DNA of 6,198 bases, from NCBI GenBank assembly GCA_965368115.1, contig CBDULQ010000212.1, positions 1 to 6,198 on the forward strand. The letters are read 5' to 3'. Shown here one piece after another: positions 6,148 to 6,198 of this stretch (positions are counted from its first letter, which is position 1; every line of letters begins with the position of its first letter). Origin of the DNA: CBDULQ01 sp965368115. Its GTDB lineage: Bacteria > Pseudomonadota > Gammaproteobacteria > SZUA-229. The notes beneath the pieces were generated by a model. That model was not told where the DNA came from. It did not search any database and saw only the letters and a list, made by a program, of their open reading frames with translations. A program made the position numbers and the translations under genes.

Positions 6148-6198
6148 TTGATTTGAAAAAGGGTTGGTGAGTTAAATTATTGCCCCCCAATATTAGCG
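6148..6198 (-). other. rpoS leader/upstream region (incomplete)
   Basis: These bases, upstream of rpoS on the - strand, include AT-rich -10-like sequences (TAATAT at 6195-6190, TAATTT at 6179-6174). Their -35 regions would fall outside the window, so a promoter cannot be called. No coding sequence is recognised. In many gammaproteobacteria the main rpoS promoter lies further upstream, within nlpD. Confidence 0.3.

Overview
This is a housekeeping stretch of a proteobacterial chromosome, most likely from a gammaproteobacterium. The evidence is a canonical RpoS stress sigma factor, a Pseudomonas-like homoserine dehydrogenase, an AlaC-type aminotransferase, and the C-terminus of an Aat leucyl/phenylalanyl-tRNA-protein transferase. 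Base composition is moderately GC-rich by eye and even across the genes. I see no insertion sequence, phage gene, CRISPR array, rRNA or tRNA.

Layout, left to right. (1) The 3' end of aat on the + strand (1-154). (2) thrC, threonine synthase, + strand (215-1684), about 60 bases after aat and with its own probable -10 box. (3) A 211-base convergent spacer (1685-1895) full of inverted repeats: a REP-like palindromic element on the thrC side and two hairpins, one a probable terminator, on the hom side. (4) hom, homoserine dehydrogenase, - strand (1896-3206), preceded by (5) alaC, - strand (3240-4442). The 33-base gap between them suggests an alaC-hom operon. (6) A 129-base divergent promoter region (4443-4571). 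(7) A small Mth938-like (DUF498) protein on the + strand (4572-4940). (8) A strong intrinsic terminator (4948-4978) oriented for (9) rpoS on the - strand (5055-6122). The last 76 bases are the rpoS leader.

Functionally, hom and thrC supply two of the three steps from aspartate semialdehyde to threonine; homoserine kinase (thrB) is not in the window. The two genes face each other instead of lying in one thr operon, so they must be transcribed separately. No thr leader peptide or attenuator is visible in the 60 bases before thrC. AlaC makes alanine from pyruvate and glutamate. rpoS and the DUF498 gene are separate units.

I found no undescribed multi-gene system. The points most worth a second look are in the non-coding DNA: a predicted hairpin holding the rpoS start codon in its stem with the Shine-Dalgarno sequence in its loop, the nested palindromic element between thrC and hom, the compact divergent promoter region with a 9-base direct repeat, and the apparent TTG start of alaC without a Shine-Dalgarno sequence.
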